From: Hondaea fermentalgiana
Taxonomy: Eukaryota > Sar > Bigyra > Thraustochytrida > Thraustochytriidae
Reading direction: 5' to 3'
NCBI GenBank assembly: GCA_014084085.1
Contig: NPFB01000047.1
Coordinates: forward strand, 116,890 to 180,889
DNA length: 64,000 bases
In this document: in pieces, positions 42,401 through 50,100 of the stretch
How positions within the stretch are numbered: the stretch's first letter is position 1
Layout: each line of letters opens with the position of its first letter
The notes under the pieces: generated by a model
Told to the model about the DNA's origin: nothing
Databases searched by the model: none
Seen by the model: the letters and a program-made list of their open reading frames with translations, nothing else
Position numbers and translations under genes: made by a program

Positions 42401-42832
42401 TGCGACAGGCTCCGCGTTTGCAACAGGCTCCGCGTTTGCAACTGAATCTGCATTTGCAGCAGGCTCCGTGCTTGCAGCAGGCTCCGTATTTCCAGCAGGC
42501 TCCGAATTTGCAGCAGGCTCCGTATTTGCGAGAGGGTTCACATTTGCAGCAGGCTCCACGTTTGCAGCAAGCTCCGCATTTGCAGCAGGCTTCACATCTG
42601 CAGCAGGCTCCGTATTTGCAGCAGGCTCTGGTGTGCTCGACAAAGGCTTCGTTGTGCGCGCTATTGGGTCTGTTGTGCTCGCCATACGCTCTGTCGCGTT
42701 CAACATAGGTTCGGATGCGCTCGCCATAGACTCTGTTGTGCTCGCTTTAGGCTTCATCGCGCTCGCTATTGGGTCTGTTGCGCTCGCCATAGTCTCTGTC
42801 GCGCTCGCTGCAGGCTCCTCTGAGCTTGCCAT
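33449..42832 (-). CDS. Giant C2/multi-TM/DEK1-like pseudocalpain/WW protein
   Basis: 3127 residues in one exon. Order: N-terminal Ala/Glu/Pro/Asn repeats (10-150); a first membrane span (about 181-200, WLVFLGLVIVVVAVLL); a C2-like domain and a second beta-rich region carrying N-glycosylation sequons (about 240-560); roughly 20 further membrane spans in several blocks (about 590-1850), split by a long acidic/Ser loop (about 1160-1430); two C2 domains (about 2044-2160 and 2181 on, both with GTSDPFCV); a calpain protease-like core (about 2500-2760); a calpain C2-like domain; and a C-terminal WW domain (about 3098-3127, with YYWN and final WDKP). The core resembles plant DEK1: VDGHKLLQLRNP, FWMSFDDF and RSLYVCHYYDP. 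The catalytic Cys is Gly2526 (LHNGW) and the catalytic His is Ala2700 (GLVFGAIYA), while Asn2720 is kept, so proteolysis is not expected. Probably a membrane scaffold or sensor. Confidence 0.9.
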   Translation of the reverse strand: MASSEEPAASATETMASATDPIASAMKPKASTTESMASASEPMLNATERMASTTDPIARTTKPLSSTPEPAANTEPAADVKPAANAELAANVEPAANVNPLANTEPAANSEPAGNTEPAASTEPAANADSVANAEPVANAEPVANAVEVTASAEPRKVEAAPVPFRMRQKYERLRHTCGKPKAKAAWLVFLGLVIVVVAVLLSKDEDDETERAGTRNMLSCDVEAECSSSQGQDNGGNLTVAIIAATGLTDEDGWGPFAGVSDPFVEITIGDVVRQSSVVEESLTPVWPNEGDALEFGAQFSGENMTVRVYDDDAGLELADDLLHEVNFRVPDCACFAGPNNVCDRAACVERVWLPLTSDANCLGRLTSPWDADVADPDAPCLLVETTIQPFRIEVTEVSEIGTGTSVTTASVKFTADVPSSGRWGRLYVSGSFVLDPSWPTFQDVSGGLLLQTNMTHNALDASGTYLKLQTNVDSTIYVFFPEDDEGDAATPGWINDAAGWTNTSVRMVQKGNEDSSFRAWSTSLSSESSLALGYPSYGMRDSIGELVASEMMYGVIAVMTANQGETDASYRTEFEVDTIVPLIREMLLLVLPFVLLQRSFFNKIAWRVDRIENGLLQAAAKDESKNLLSLVLKNWYLNGSPANIDFRRNLYFLTLGAKVTLLAPVALCFSYSLAMAKEAVPMAAGLAVFCVGMGIAAITFAFVTWKKSGWRMSHARLVAFGVGAASIYVFLFLAVCFDMRVIDAGLPFSIFGLSCVAFTLNAVPMIGIYFLDNDQLHQAFAQLQRVVDKNSKLSAVKNKFQALGTMGLKMALLNNAKKAEEPEKDKSSSGEKTRPDKKPFGSLLGGVYTIDDTVKEFSYTDTFRRWFAGGRRKRRRLVRGLYGVALSILFVYSIVVFFKCDSAYRAQGFGFAFCIVLLDTALFALLRGPCMWGTGHYVLLSFAGRGTLALCAGENWLVGIGLAYFIYGAALGQEIINQRMQTIGSDRAGSVAYFGQGLMKRKRVHDVSAMPEFVLAALSFFFLIALLGYVFALEDQESMPSLTVLGQTWDLWIFGVIAFVVVIVSVVLGLARRALMLQHQGLLRTRAYLMYRWISLPIQLVALAELLVVMSGLLFYAMTSSTFVFVSSIFFPLIAAVALRVYMHWCANDFSIFEKASRRGEDPEDGDEEEDGDDDLDMEGDDDGDDEDDDEESRARKREKKRKSRLRRLGGLGDLGDSDSDESGFDDEDDEDQASRTSSFRKSISGNLKALNERLAKHKQAGALAMPKLPFRKPMHHAQKVDRIFDDDDVDDEEEVKNDESAIQDASFGKNEKGATEGDSKDATETHDGGALEGQNVSGQRADGEEDLADKGDAKEAEDVSDPELGPLQESAKSRRGLGARLRCPHVSLRRLLASSRSRFAILTKRFAAKYKVIRAKVVAFLREKLQISEETDPTKMTDVEALWHGKLTAMDYSMLRGIGMLTGLVVLYGMVIGRTEGSLRWGNTIWFVALLLVFSLVPMRKFYGTQQISPDMVHCMKISIALDVIGSLIVFIDVLGASVSRPGALWLLFGLVLWPALLLAISIMLIWRDNSWQLSDKLRRPLQLCFRYFFFCAVMAYIFASPMAGFLSSAFTGLVWVSMQLIEIWAANGFFLPRQYQSLLRVVLNAVSVSCVLAVLVQIVQSSDAIFFSLSLSLLCQLGRLGIGLIAHLATISRSTPIYFSTFVFPVYVLDPISNDLVEKNEIGELVFKMQFVLLLWGVCCTCFIDPLDIGIGLVSFSYVGALTLLSFFVSRTPIWMASATLCVDEHELKEAAKQARHVFEKRRENFEILCEEYEARDREDERVKRELDKFSVTNASKKARSIEYTTRYAAKEMVDVLQKAQRKLFYDRLGKRRRDQALTWKTSLVDAFYTAKGPFAPLMLGGVALTIFEMYRDPASLRRKKRKHGRSSRVLPSGQAAGTAAAILGDALSNDDQDGEDDQLDRLVDELGPGGDKLKISVKDWDMTSANDDLGYVEIDLDELTPDTVHIEWHELDTDNEKIEVTGELQVQVEVANVFGGESGDLDLQVRVIVLRARGLRAADKTGTSDPFCVVECGTFSRRTPVVYKTLDPDWTSARGGGRFTFPPVDDTLQVEIRDKDVLSSDLLGAVDIYLPDLVPGEELVDTFALEGGFGKKRATGHVKLALLLSAQVNEYGLKASKASLQVTVVSAKDLRAADRGGTSDPFCVAKCGLDAFSTSVVKKSLAPRWIESYTFNPDPEATAAAEAAAAAAAEAEEAAFEQVEMLDSWKLYLQLPKLDVALAREYYEETRANALMQMLIVVASEGRKSKEAILFQRFLREYRFKLLANKIEPPRKIFKSKSWATVDVKLVALWLLRLSREQRERFYALKKVFAKEVAAAEGVRMEEDRQLASHSEQLDAWAAQYDLATGRRQLENFYQRRVAREANGNNADESEEPEIVVNAREMLGEIESGKNTKPVKLEGMAEALDMFDDPEFPAGASSVAGIANEAYLAGWSRARAINPKVEVFSGGTDPDDVAQGILHNGWFLSAVAILAASGAVGDEEVDPLIDNLFITKARNDVGAYALRLYKNSQWQLILVDDQFPMLAPQYKTERNAGVAASHSLKFEEMWVSLLEKAYAKSFGTYTMLENGYVHQALKTLTGYDAEEIFLLEATQGPARTRLWEKLQRYSRNGFLMGCGTIANNAANAEMMDSGLVFGAIYAIYQVRRVDGHKLLQLRNPPGAQSEWKGDWGDQSPLWTTRLKHKLGWTDDEDDGTFWMSFDDFCLTFRSLYVCHYYDPRIWRSVTLHGSWSGRTAAGLPTKHNTEALVHRNPQWIIDVQRPVDIHIKIAQIDADGQMVTQPQPFAGLLIQSPARRARHVRYIRSLSRQSLVAWTGHPERVHEKHIHATLQPGLYVLLVATYEADQEGPFEVHIDSAFPVGVAQLYPRADGAHGVEQLKALPQLVSTKTAPPKDVGVESKRASLKQKIGAKAERAAAWAKTKVEAAEVKVESAMVRVDAKLQQWFGVNLETLLPPRRDSLDSNELLQARSEADDPVESMDELDAIQDVMLDPRTNSVEHVLREEEALSVPQAAAVSAHGANTAADLVSTTKEPEPLASVWVEAVDPETSKTYYWNRETGESRWDKP
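42400..42810. repeat. 18-nt and 21-nt coding tandem repeats
   Basis: The 5' end of the giant gene encodes nine 7-residue units (e.g. SATDPIA, STTESMA) followed by twelve 6-residue units (e.g. NTEPAA, NAEPVA). The period changes from 21 to 18 nt without breaking the frame. Confidence 0.85.
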
Positions 42833-43544
42833 GGTTCGCGAGGCGCTTGCGCCGGAGCACGTGCGCCACGGCCAGGGCCGTCAACCCTCTCGACGTGACT
42901 TTGCTCTTCTTGAACCTGGGAGCCCGGCACCCTTTTTCACGTCCCTCGCTCCTGAACAGACAAGAAAGACCCATTCCATTACGTGGCAACACGCATGCAG
43001 ACAGTCAGAGATGCCAGGGCCAGCCAGCACTTCACTTTTGTACGACTGCCAATAATACTAAAGCGAAGGTCCTGCCCGGCGGCCCCCGGACGTCAATCAA
43101 CGGTCATAACATAGAGAACATCACAAAAGAACGAAACGAGGACCCCCGTCCGCGGCCCTGCATGGGTACACACCGTTTTGCTTCGCAAATTTTAGCAAGC
43201 CTCTTCATGTCGATCTCGCAGGCAACTGCGAGATCGGTCACGCGTAAGCATCGTCGGAGCGGTACCGCCCCCAGGACCACCCTGCCCCCCTTCGCATCTG
43301 CCCCGTGCCACATCGCTGCGAACTCGCTTGAGTGCTCGGCGACGAAGTGAGCGCCGTCGGTAGGCCGCGGACGGAGGCAGCAGTGTCGACGCTCTTCTGA
43401 GAGCGGCACGGCGCGGACCTCAATTCTTGCCATCCACTACAAGCAGCAAAGGACAGACAGTCGAAGCTGACGAACGAACACAGACCGGAAATCAAGCGGC
43501 GGACAAGCACGAGCGCGAGAAGCGCGCAAGCGCGACAAGGAAAG
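42833..43544. other. Divergent spacer calpain-like / myristoylated protein
   Basis: 712 bp of shared 5' region. It contains GACGTCAATCAA at 43089-43100, the same 12-mer as in the Hsp33/RRM spacer. No gene seen. Confidence 0.5.
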
Positions 43545-44288
43545 ATGGGGGCGGCGGCGTCTGCGCAGGTCGGTCCGAAGCCAACCGAGACACAGGAAAA
43601 GCAAGCATCCACGAGCGGAAGCGGCAAGGGTAGCGCAGATTCGGCACTTCGCAAGTCCATGCGCGGACGCGTATCCGTCATGGGCAAAATTGCAATGCCT
43701 CAGGTGAAGCGAGCGGGTACAGGCGAAAGGAATTTTCTCGGCGTAGCGCTGCAGTTCGATAACAAAAAGGAAGTCGCGCCAGCAGGATGTCTCAAGTGTA
43801 CGTGCGAGCGACAATATAATCTTGCTGCAATCGAAACCTCGAACGAATTGTTTGTGGTCGAGTATATCCAGGAGGAACTGAAAAAGGTTGCCACGTATTT
43901 TACGAATTCCAAGCAATCAGGCATGACTGCGCGTGGCGCCAAATTCATGGGCCCATGGTTCCATGCCGACCTTGAAACAGAAATCCCGCTGACCATTCGC
44001 CACCTTTCCCCGCCTCATGAGGGTGCAAAATGGGTCGAAGCCTGGCACGTGACGCGCTATATTGGCTACCTGGACCCTTACACAAGGCAAAAGTCCCGCT
44101 TTCGTCTCTGGAGGCGCGTTGGGCGATTTAGTGATGAACATATCGAGAAGGCTCTCGCTGCCGCTGCCGCTGAGGCAAGCACGGCCGCAACCGAAGCTGA
44201 CGCAACTGAAGAAGACGATTCTGCAAAGTCAGCAGATCCTGAAGCAGAACCTATCGCACCAGAAGCAGACGACCGTGTTGAGATTTGA
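43545..44288 (+). CDS. Probable N-myristoylated protein of unknown function
   Basis: Predicted 247 residues. It begins MGAAASAQ, a good N-myristoylation signal (Gly2, Ser6). Residues 10-60 are Ser/Gly/Lys-rich. A compact middle domain (about 60-200) contains a CLKCTC cluster, several Trp residues (GPWFHADLETEIP, AKWVEAWHVTRYIGYLDP) and RLWRRVGRF, followed by an Ala/Glu/Asp-rich acidic tail. I do not recognise the domain. Membrane association through the acyl group is the only supported functional guess. Confidence 0.65.
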   Translation: MGAAASAQVGPKPTETQEKQASTSGSGKGSADSALRKSMRGRVSVMGKIAMPQVKRAGTGERNFLGVALQFDNKKEVAPAGCLKCTCERQYNLAAIETSNELFVVEYIQEELKKVATYFTNSKQSGMTARGAKFMGPWFHADLETEIPLTIRHLSPPHEGAKWVEAWHVTRYIGYLDPYTRQKSRFRLWRRVGRFSDEHIEKALAAAAAEASTAATEADATEEDDSAKSADPEAEPIAPEADDRVEI

Positions 44289-45452
44289 AGAAAAAGGTTT
44301 CTGACGACGACGCGCCAATCGAGCATCTTCGAATAATGAATATTGGATCTGGCATAATGCGTGATTGATCGTTTGCGTCGCACACAAGCCTTGAGCCAAG
44401 CTATGGGTTACTGTCAGTACGTTGTGTTTTGACGGGGCTCTGGCCGCACCAAGAAAAACTGTCCAGCTCTTCATCCTCAGCTTGAACCATTTGGCAACGA
44501 AAGCATTGCTTGGGATCCTCGTTTTCATCATTTTTATAACGTATGCGAGCTCTTTTCTCAGTTGATTTATGCTGTTTTGGCTTTTGAGATGCGACCCAGG
44601 TGCTTTTTTGGGAAGGTACTTGCCCATGTAAATTATGGACGTTGAAGCGCTTTGGCAGGCTGCCCATGTTTCGTGCCCACAACACTGCGACGCCATCGAG
44701 AGAATGAATGGATGTATTTCGTTCATGCCACTTTCATCAGCACCTCAAGCTGCACTTAGGCCTACAGTTAATTGCGTACTTCGCTTCGTCAGTCTTCAAG
44801 TTGTCCACCTCTGATTCCCGCTAATAAGTCTGCGACGCCATGGAGGAAGTTACTTTGGTTCCTGCCATTTCCGCACATTACTTCAACACGGGCGAACAGC
44901 GTTTGCGTTTCGCTTCCAGGCTGCAGGGCCTTCCGCCCGGTCGTTTGTTTCTCTGGCTTTTTTCTTGCACATGCTTGAAGCTCCGAAACTTTGAGACGAC
45001 GACGGTGCCACATCGACGGCTTCACCTCCACAGATCCAGGAGACTGCGACGATGGAGGAACGCAAGAGCTATACCATCATCAGAGCAGCAGAAGATTCCG
45101 GTAAAAGCGGACTCGAGCTGGCCAGGGCATGAGTTTCATGCAGTAGGCCTAGACATAAACCAGCGGTACTATTAGCATGCCACACGAGGATGTCAAAAAA
45201 TGCCCCATGTCGTTGCTGTTGATCATCGTGCATCGTGGATTCTTGAGCCTGAGCCTGAGGATGATCTTCGGGAACGTACACGCAGATCCAGATCAACAAG
45301 CAGCTCGCGGCGGCGCCGTACGAGCGGACGTGCGAGCGGCAAGAGTCGCAAGCAGACTAGCTAGCCAGCTGGCAAGACGCAGCGTTGGCCCCGAGACTGA
45401 AGCGGTGCGCGGCGAGCGTCTCACGCAAAGGGTAAGGCCAAGGGCGGGAAAC
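44289..45452. other. Spacer before RCC1-repeat gene
   Basis: 1.16 kb between two plus-strand genes. Small frames on both strands lack domains. It must contain the terminator of the first gene and the promoter of the second. Confidence 0.5.
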
Positions 45453-46790
45453 ATGAGCATGGGCATCTTGGCGAGGCTAGGCGCCGCAGCTCGCACTCGC
45501 GTGGCGGCGACAGCGACAACGACGGCGAGATCGGGAGGGCGAGGCAAAGGCGCAGAACGAGGCAGCGCTCTGATAGTGCCCGCCACCGGAGCGCTCGCGT
45601 TTGCAGCTCTTGCGACTGCCACAGCGGTAACCAGCACGGAGGAGTCGAGGACCTCGTGCGAGGCCGCCGCGAAGAAGCTCTTGCTCTGGGGCGCGAACGG
45701 CTTTGGACAACTGGGTCTTGGATCCGCGTCGGACGAGTCATCGCCAGAATGCGCTGGTTCTGATCTTGATGTGGAGCCTGCATTTGTCTCGTGCTTTGGT
45801 CAAAGCTCTGGCTTCATCACAACGGATGGCGAGGTCTATACATTTGGGCGCTCCATGTACGGGAGCATTGGCCAGGGCGATACGGTGGAGAACTGTTCGG
45901 TCCCAGAGCATATTCCCGAGCTTACCGACCAACATGTCAAGGTACTGAGCATGGGCGAGTTTCACATGGCCGCCATTGACGGCAAGGGCCGCCTGTGGAC
46001 CGCAGGTCGCAACTGGACCGGGGAGCTTGGTCGTGGAGGCGACTCAACGCGGCCCGACGCCGTTCAGGAGCCAGCAGGTGCTCGTTTTGTCGATGTCGCA
46101 TGTGGCCGTTCCTTCACTGCGGCTGTTTCCGAGGATGGTCGCGTCTTTACCTGCGGCAATGGGCGCCAAGGCGTTCTCGGCAGTGGCGCGTACACCAACA
46201 AGGAGACCTTTTCAGCTGTGGATGCCAAGTTTCTCGGCGGCGAGAAAGCGATGCGCGTCGCGGCTGGTGAGGAAGTGCTCATGGTCCTCACGCAAAGCGG
46301 CAAGTTGTACGCATGCGGCAACGATGACTATGGCAAGCTGGGCATCGGAGGCCGAAGCAAGGTTCGTATTCAGACGGAGCCACAGCTTGTCAATGCACTT
46401 TACCGGGAGAAAATTGTCCAGGTGTCATGTGGCAGCATGCACTGCGCGGCCATTGATGAGAAGGGCGCTCTGTACACGTGGGGCTGTGGCTCTGACGGCC
46501 GTCTGGGCCATGGATCCAAGAGCGATGTGGCGACGCCGACCCAGGTTCATGCGCTCAAGGGTAAAAAGGTTGTTCAAGTTGCTTGCGGTGGCTCCCATAC
46601 CCTTGCGTTGCTCGAGGATGGCAGTGTTTATGCCTTTGGCAAGGGCAGAAACGGCCAGCTCGCTGCGGGAGATAGTCTTGAGTCCGTGGCGGCCTATCGT
46701 ACGACGCCGCACCATGTTCAGGCACTGGCTGATTTCAAGGTTCTTTCCATCACTGCCGGAGGGGATCACTCGGCCTGCATCACGGCATAG
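45453..46790 (+). CDS. Mitochondrial-type RCC1-repeat protein
   Basis: Predicted 445 residues from ATG 45453; the open frame upstream is Arg-rich and not conserved-looking. Residues 1-37 are rich in Arg, Ala and Thr, with one acidic residue only at 35, as in a mitochondrial presequence. A hydrophobic segment follows at 39-59. The rest is a seven-bladed RCC1 propeller (about 70-445) with recurring GxNxxGQLG-like turns (WGANGFGQLGLG, CGNGRQGVLGSG, CGNDDYGKLGIG, WGCGSDGRLGHG, FGKGRNGQLAAG). This arrangement resembles the fungal inner-membrane protein Fmp25 and human RCC1L, which act in mitochondrial complex III or ribosome assembly; a nuclear Ran-GEF is unlikely because of the N terminus. Confidence 0.85.
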   Translation: MSMGILARLGAAARTRVAATATTTARSGGRGKGAERGSALIVPATGALAFAALATATAVTSTEESRTSCEAAAKKLLLWGANGFGQLGLGSASDESSPECAGSDLDVEPAFVSCFGQSSGFITTDGEVYTFGRSMYGSIGQGDTVENCSVPEHIPELTDQHVKVLSMGEFHMAAIDGKGRLWTAGRNWTGELGRGGDSTRPDAVQEPAGARFVDVACGRSFTAAVSEDGRVFTCGNGRQGVLGSGAYTNKETFSAVDAKFLGGEKAMRVAAGEEVLMVLTQSGKLYACGNDDYGKLGIGGRSKVRIQTEPQLVNALYREKIVQVSCGSMHCAAIDEKGALYTWGCGSDGRLGHGSKSDVATPTQVHALKGKKVVQVACGGSHTLALLEDGSVYAFGKGRNGQLAAGDSLESVAAYRTTPHHVQALADFKVLSITAGGDHSACITA

Positions 46791-47131
46791 TCTCTCTCTC
46801 TTTCTCGCTCTCCTCTCTCTCATACGCACGCGTGCTGCGTTCGAAACAAAGATGCAGACGTTACGCATGGAGAGCTTTCACCGAGCGAATTTACGGATAA
46901 TTTTCTTTTATCAGGAGATCAAATAGCATCGCCAAGCAATAGGAAAAAAAAAAAAGAGAACAAGGAAAAGCAACAACGAAAAACAACATAACAAATGACA
47001 CACAATTTTGGATCGGGCAGCCGCACGACAAGCAAAGACAGACAAAGTCACGCGGCGGTCCAATCACTTCTACAACAGGTTTTTTGTGAGAGAAAGGAAA
47101 AGGGTGCCCAGAATAAAACAGAGAAACACAA
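46791..47131. other. Convergent RCC1 / 5-phosphatase 3' spacer
   Basis: 341 bp with a CT-rich run just after the RCC1 stop and an A-rich run near 46942-46985. No gene seen. Confidence 0.5.
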
Positions 47132-50100
47132 TCACAACGGGGGCGGCGGAGGTGGGACAGATGTCAGTGTCCAGCGACTGCGACGTCCCGAACGACGCGA
47201 ACTCTCCTCATCAAATTCATCGCCAGGGTCCGATGGCGACGGCGACGGAGGCGGAGGAGGTGGGGGAGGGTATCTTGAAATCGCTTCGGACGAACGACCA
47301 TCCCCATGCGCGATGGCGGCCACAGCGAGGGTCAACCTTGCCGCTGCGCTTGCGACGCTCTCGCTGCGGAAAAGCTTGGAACCATCGTCACTCTTCAAGA
47401 CGCTTTCATCGTCCCCGAACTCAACGTCGTCGTCAGAAAACTCTGAGAGCGCGGCATCTCGGGCATCCGGAGGATAAAAGGGAGGGGGCGATTCGATATT
47501 ATCAGGATCTTCTTGCAGATACGGTTCCATTTCATCCGGATATGCATATGAAGGACGCATCGACGCGGGCGGAGGAACTGAAGGAGGCGGCGGCGGTAAG
47601 GTCCTTCCTCCGCGTTGACTGCCATTGCGCGACCCAGAGTCCCACGCAGAGTCGTGCACCACAACAGGCGATGGTAACGAAAGGGACGATGCGCCGGCCC
47701 TGACAAAAGAGGCCTCCCGCGCCCTGATCTCGGATGAGACAACTTCTTCGTCGGTCTCGTAATCCGAGTCCTGGGGGAAGGCAGCGTCACTGTGCACGGA
47801 CTCAAGAGCTTCGATCCACGCCAGCTTGTCCGAGCGCGACTCGACGGCTAAAAGCATAGTCACCAGGCCTGATGCGTCCGGTCCAATAGGACGGCACTCG
47901 TGCACTGCAAAAGAGAATTCCAAATGATCGTCAATCGTCACATGGCGCATGTCCAGCACAGCGAGCACATTGTGCGTGGGACGAACGGACTTGCGTTTTG
48001 GTATCTGTTGGCTCAGCAAAAAGGCACGCCCATCCTTGTACAAGTTAAGGTACACCCGCGTCGAGACTCGCGTGTACGACTTGTGATACTTGACCTGGGC
48101 AGCGCCTGAACGCACTAGAGGTGGAAGTTCGAGGCTGCCAAAGACACCTTCTTCCGAGGACGGGCTCGGTATGTAGCCAGGACCCTTGCGCGCCGAGCGC
48201 CGCGCATCCTCTGTGGGGGGCAGGATACAGATTTCACCCATGAGCTTGCCGATTTGCAGCCCCCCACAAATGATGGGCTCGGAAAATGGGATCGTCGGGG
48301 TGACCTTTGCCGTCCAAGCCTTGAGTCCGTTTCGGCTGACAAAGCCACCAACAGCCTGCACAACGTTGCGCAAGGAGATGCAGCTCTGGCCATTAAGCAC
48401 AACATGCCGTGGACGGGCTAGGTTGTTGGCCATTTCTTGCATCTGCTCGCTGGTCTTGGCGTTGAGGAGGATATGATGCAATGACAGCACCTCCTCGTCT
48501 TTCGTGGAAGGGCTGCTCAAGTGCACAAAGAGATGCTGAGACTTGAGGAAGAGGGGGTCAAAGACGATAGGTTTGAGAAGAGGCACACCGATTTGAGGGT
48601 CAAAAGCGTAGTACAAGTCCTGAAAGGCACCCGTGCCCTGGTAGGCGAACCGCTGTGCACCCTTTTTGCCAGCGCGAAGGTCTGGACTCAACTCTGTGCC
48701 CGCAGCAGCTGCCGACCATTCAATCTGGTGCAAGATGGGGGAAGCGATGCACATGTTGATCCATGAGGGCAGCGGCGAGCCATCTTCCGTCGCATCCAGG
48801 CTAACGACAACATTTTGCAGCTGGATGCGCGGTGCTCCGAGGCCGACAGCTTCTCTAGGTGCGACAAAGAAGTCGCCATTATGCGACGTCCAGCCGCCCT
48901 CGTCCTCCATGTGAAGGGCAATTTGCCGACGTGGGCTCGAAGGAAGCACCTCTTCTTGGTCTACAGCCACCGCCTCGATATCAGCAAAAGCGCCAGTTTC
49001 ACTGGCAGTAGGCTGATTTCCAACATTCGAGCCAGTTGCATGAGGGCCGTTTGTCAAACGCAATCCGTGAATCTTGGGACCTTTCTTCGAGACGCGCTCC
49101 GCAAGACGACGGAGCGTTGAGCTGGCAGCGTTAAGGGAGAGATTTTGATTCAACGGACCCAGCTGAGGCCCGGAACGCACCATTTTGCGGGTTTCGGTAA
49201 TCTCGCGAGTCGTTGGCGAGGTAAGGGGATGAAGCGGCCAAGAGTACTCGTGGCGGAGCGCGAGCGTAAACTCGGCTCCGACAGGACGGTGATCCGAGAT
49301 CATGATACCGTCTGCACAAAAGTATCGCTGCAAGACTACAGAATCCTTGGATCCAGGATGAGAATGCCACAAGATGCGGTCCGTGTACGAGGGGGGTTGC
49401 TCCTTTTTGTTGCTGAGCTCGCGCCGCCCTCGCTTCCAGCGATACGTCGGTGGAAAGTCTGGGATGGGAGAAGTGAATCCATGAAACGCCGTGCCATCCT
49501 TGAGTTGATGCTGCAATTGGTCATTCAGGTGCAGCAAGTTGTAATTCTTGAGCGTTGTGGCTCTGGCGGCCTGCTTGAAGTCGAGTTCCACGCGGTAGTT
49601 GAGGTCGCCCAAAAAGAAGAGCTGTTCGAAGAACAGCGTGGGTTCGAGCGGGAAAGCGTCAATGCGCGCCGCGGGACCGTGCAGCGACAGCTTGGACATA
49701 ATTTGCGTGTAATTCAAATTGCGCTCAGAGACTTTGTGCTGCTGTGCGCTCAAGTGGGCATTAATGAAGCAAATGGGGATGTCGCGCCACCGAAAGCCAA
49801 TGCCCACGCCGCCCTTGTTGCCAAGTTGCACAGCGGATCCCAAGCGCAGTCCGGTCTTCACAGACCCGGCGGATCGAGAGTTAATGTGGGGGAGTTCTTC
49901 CATGTGCACAAAAACCAACAGAACCACCTCCCACATGCGTACGCCCATCGGACTGGCATAATTATCACCAAGGTATGCTGCGATGGCCTTTTCCCATTCG
50001 TCAAACTTGGAGCTCACCTCTTGCAAGCCAATGGCATACATTTTGATGGGTTTGCTCTCCGTCGACCGAGGAATCCATTCGCTAAGCCCGTCGCGCGACT

